The notes under the pieces were generated by a model. It worked only from the letters and a program-made list of their open reading frames with translations, ran no database searches and had not been told where the DNA came from. Of a DNA stretch of 5,349 nucleotides, positions 4,429-5,349 are shown one piece after another. Made by a program: the position numbers and the translations under genes. Positions within the stretch are counted from its first letter, which is position 1. Every line of letters begins with the position of its first letter. This DNA comes from Candidatus Aquidulcis sp. GTDB taxonomy: Bacteria > Chloroflexota > Anaerolineae > Anaerolineales > E44-bin32. The stretch spans positions 20,452 through 25,800 of the forward strand of contig DYJB01000008.1 of the NCBI GenBank assembly GCA_020723365.1. Direction: 5' to 3'.

Positions 4429-5349
4429 CGTCGTGCAGGGCGGCGGGCAGCGCCAGCAGGCTGGCGCCGAGTGCCAGCGGCCAGGCGAAGGCCGGCCAGG
4501 CCGCGCGCGGGTACGGCTCATAGGCGAGCAGTGATGGCGCCAGCAGGACGAGCGATGCCATCAACGCCAGGACCCCCAGCGCCGCCCCAACGATCAGTGT
4601 GTCCGAGGCCCTCCAGGCATCCGGGCGATAGCGGCTGCGCGTCCCCCCGCGCACGAGCGCAATCAGCAGCAAGCCTGCGCCGGCCGCGGCCAGCCCCGCC
4701 GCCAGCGCCGCGCGTTGCGGGGCCAGGGACCAGGCCAGCGCGCCCGCGGCGAAGAGGCCCACCCCGGCCCACGCCAAGCCACGCCGTCTGGGCGAAAGGA
4801 CCGCCGATCCCCAGCCTCGTGTCGCCAGGCCCTCGCCCACCGTCATGGCCGACTCGAGGCTGAGGGTGACCAGCGGCGTGACGATGCTTTGCAGATCACG
4901 AAAGCCCTTCGGGGTATGACCGCGCACCTGCTGGGCCTCGCGCACAGACTCAAACGAGCGCCGAGCCTGCGGGGCAAAGTTCATGGCGATGGAGGCCGTG
5001 ATTCCCGCCGCCCCCAGACCGGAGGGGATGCGGCGCAGAATGTCGGTGGGGCTCACCGCCAGGCTGAAGGTCATCATCAGCATCAGCAGGCAGGCCAGCT
5101 GCAGTCCGGCCGTAGCGCCGAAGAGCAGCGCTTCCAGCGTGTAGGGTCCGCCGATGTAGCGGACAGGGAGCTCCAGCAGGACCGTTTCTCCGGCGCGGCT
5201 GAACAGGAAGTTGAGCAGCGTCGGGAAGACCATCAGCCCGGCGAAGGCGCGCGCCGTCCCGGGCGTCGGCCGTTCGCCAGTGGCCCGCCAGCGAACGGCC
5301 GTGGCGGTCACGGGAAGATCCAGGTTCGCGTTGATGGCGGCGGCTGCAT
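4421..5349 (-). CDS. ECF transporter transmembrane protein EcfT-like, 5' end cut by the window edge
   Basis: This is the membrane scaffold of an ECF importer, coupling ATP hydrolysis by the fused EcfA to the S protein. Numbering is from the in-frame GTG at 5311. Hydrophobic segments lie at about 22-38 (FAGLMVFPTLLNFLF), 58-86 and 98-112. The cytoplasmic coupling region follows, with the two Ala-x-Arg-Gly-like motifs that contact the ATPases: REAQQVRG (124-131) and GLATRGWG (161-168). After these come roughly four more hydrophobic stretches (about 178-197, 200-220, 236-262, 270-292). EcfT usually ends soon after the second motif, so this C-terminal membrane extension is longer than normal. The GTG at 5311 has no Shine-Dalgarno, and the frame continues open for 12 codons to the edge (AAAAINANLDLP), so the true start and the first helices probably lie beyond 5349. 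The stop at 4421 overlaps the ATPase start by 8 bases. Confidence 0.85.
   Translation of the reverse strand, partial: AAAAINANLDLPVTATAVRWRATGERPTPGTARAFAGLMVFPTLLNFLFSRAGETVLLELPVRYIGGPYTLEALLFGATAGLQLACLLMLMMTFSLAVSPTDILRRIPSGLGAAGITASIAMNFAPQARRSFESVREAQQVRGHTPKGFRDLQSIVTPLVTLSLESAMTVGEGLATRGWGSAVLSPRRRGLAWAGVGLFAAGALAWSLAPQRAALAAGLAAAGAGLLLIALVRGGTRSRYRPDAWRASDTLIVGAALGVLALMASLVLLAPSLLAYEPYPRAAWPAFAWPLALGASLLALPAALHDDD

Noticed and set aside
3271..4863. Long open frame of 530 codons on the plus strand opposite the ATPase and EcfT genes.
   Set aside because: It is antisense to two genes with unmistakable motifs, is rich in Arg/Pro/Gln with no recognisable domain, and is expected where GC-rich codons leave few stops on the opposite strand.
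1..5349. CRISPR array, tRNA/rRNA gene, insertion-sequence ends, phage or defence genes, riboswitch.
   Set aside because: No regularly spaced repeats, no cloverleaf or rRNA signature, no transposase motifs, and no leader region long enough for a riboswitch. The window is almost wholly filled by the genes listed.

Overview
This is a high-GC bacterial window (about 65% GC by hand count over 151-300). Five genes are clearly recognisable, plus the 3' end of a sixth, and there is almost no intergenic space. Starts include GTG and TTG, most with good Shine-Dalgarno sequences. From memory, the SurE, HD-hydrolase and RNA-methyltransferase sequences resemble those of Chloroflexota (Anaerolineae-like) genomes. 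That placement is inference, not a search result.

Layout, left to right. Bases 1 to about 149 do not fit their right-hand neighbour. They are about 83% GC and their best reading is an Ala/Glu/Arg-rich helical peptide on the minus strand. Somewhere in 130-150 the sequence changes to the C-terminal catalytic part of a TrmA/RlmD-type RNA uracil-5-methyltransferase (plus strand, to 468). A small hairpin follows, then an inositol-monophosphatase-family gene (525-1325, plus). Its stop codon overlaps that of a convergent surE nucleotidase gene (1322-2146, minus), and a hairpin is centred on the shared stops.

The right-hand two thirds are one minus-strand gene cluster. In transcription order it reads: EcfT-like transmembrane protein (cut by the right edge), a fused two-domain EcfA-type ABC ATPase, an HD-domain phosphohydrolase, and surE. 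The first three overlap by 8 and 14 bases, so they are probably translationally coupled. surE follows after 43 bases and may also have its own weak promoter.

Together EcfT and the double ATPase form the energising module of an energy-coupling-factor (ECF) micronutrient transporter. No substrate-binding S component is visible, so the substrate is unknown. The HD hydrolase and SurE downstream suggest, by inference only, that import is linked to phosphate-ester processing of a vitamin, nucleoside or cofactor. I see no CRISPR array, tRNA or rRNA gene, insertion sequence, phage gene or defence system. The points most worth a second look are the left-edge discontinuity, a perfect 26-base palindrome inside the HD gene, and the ECF-HD-SurE linkage.
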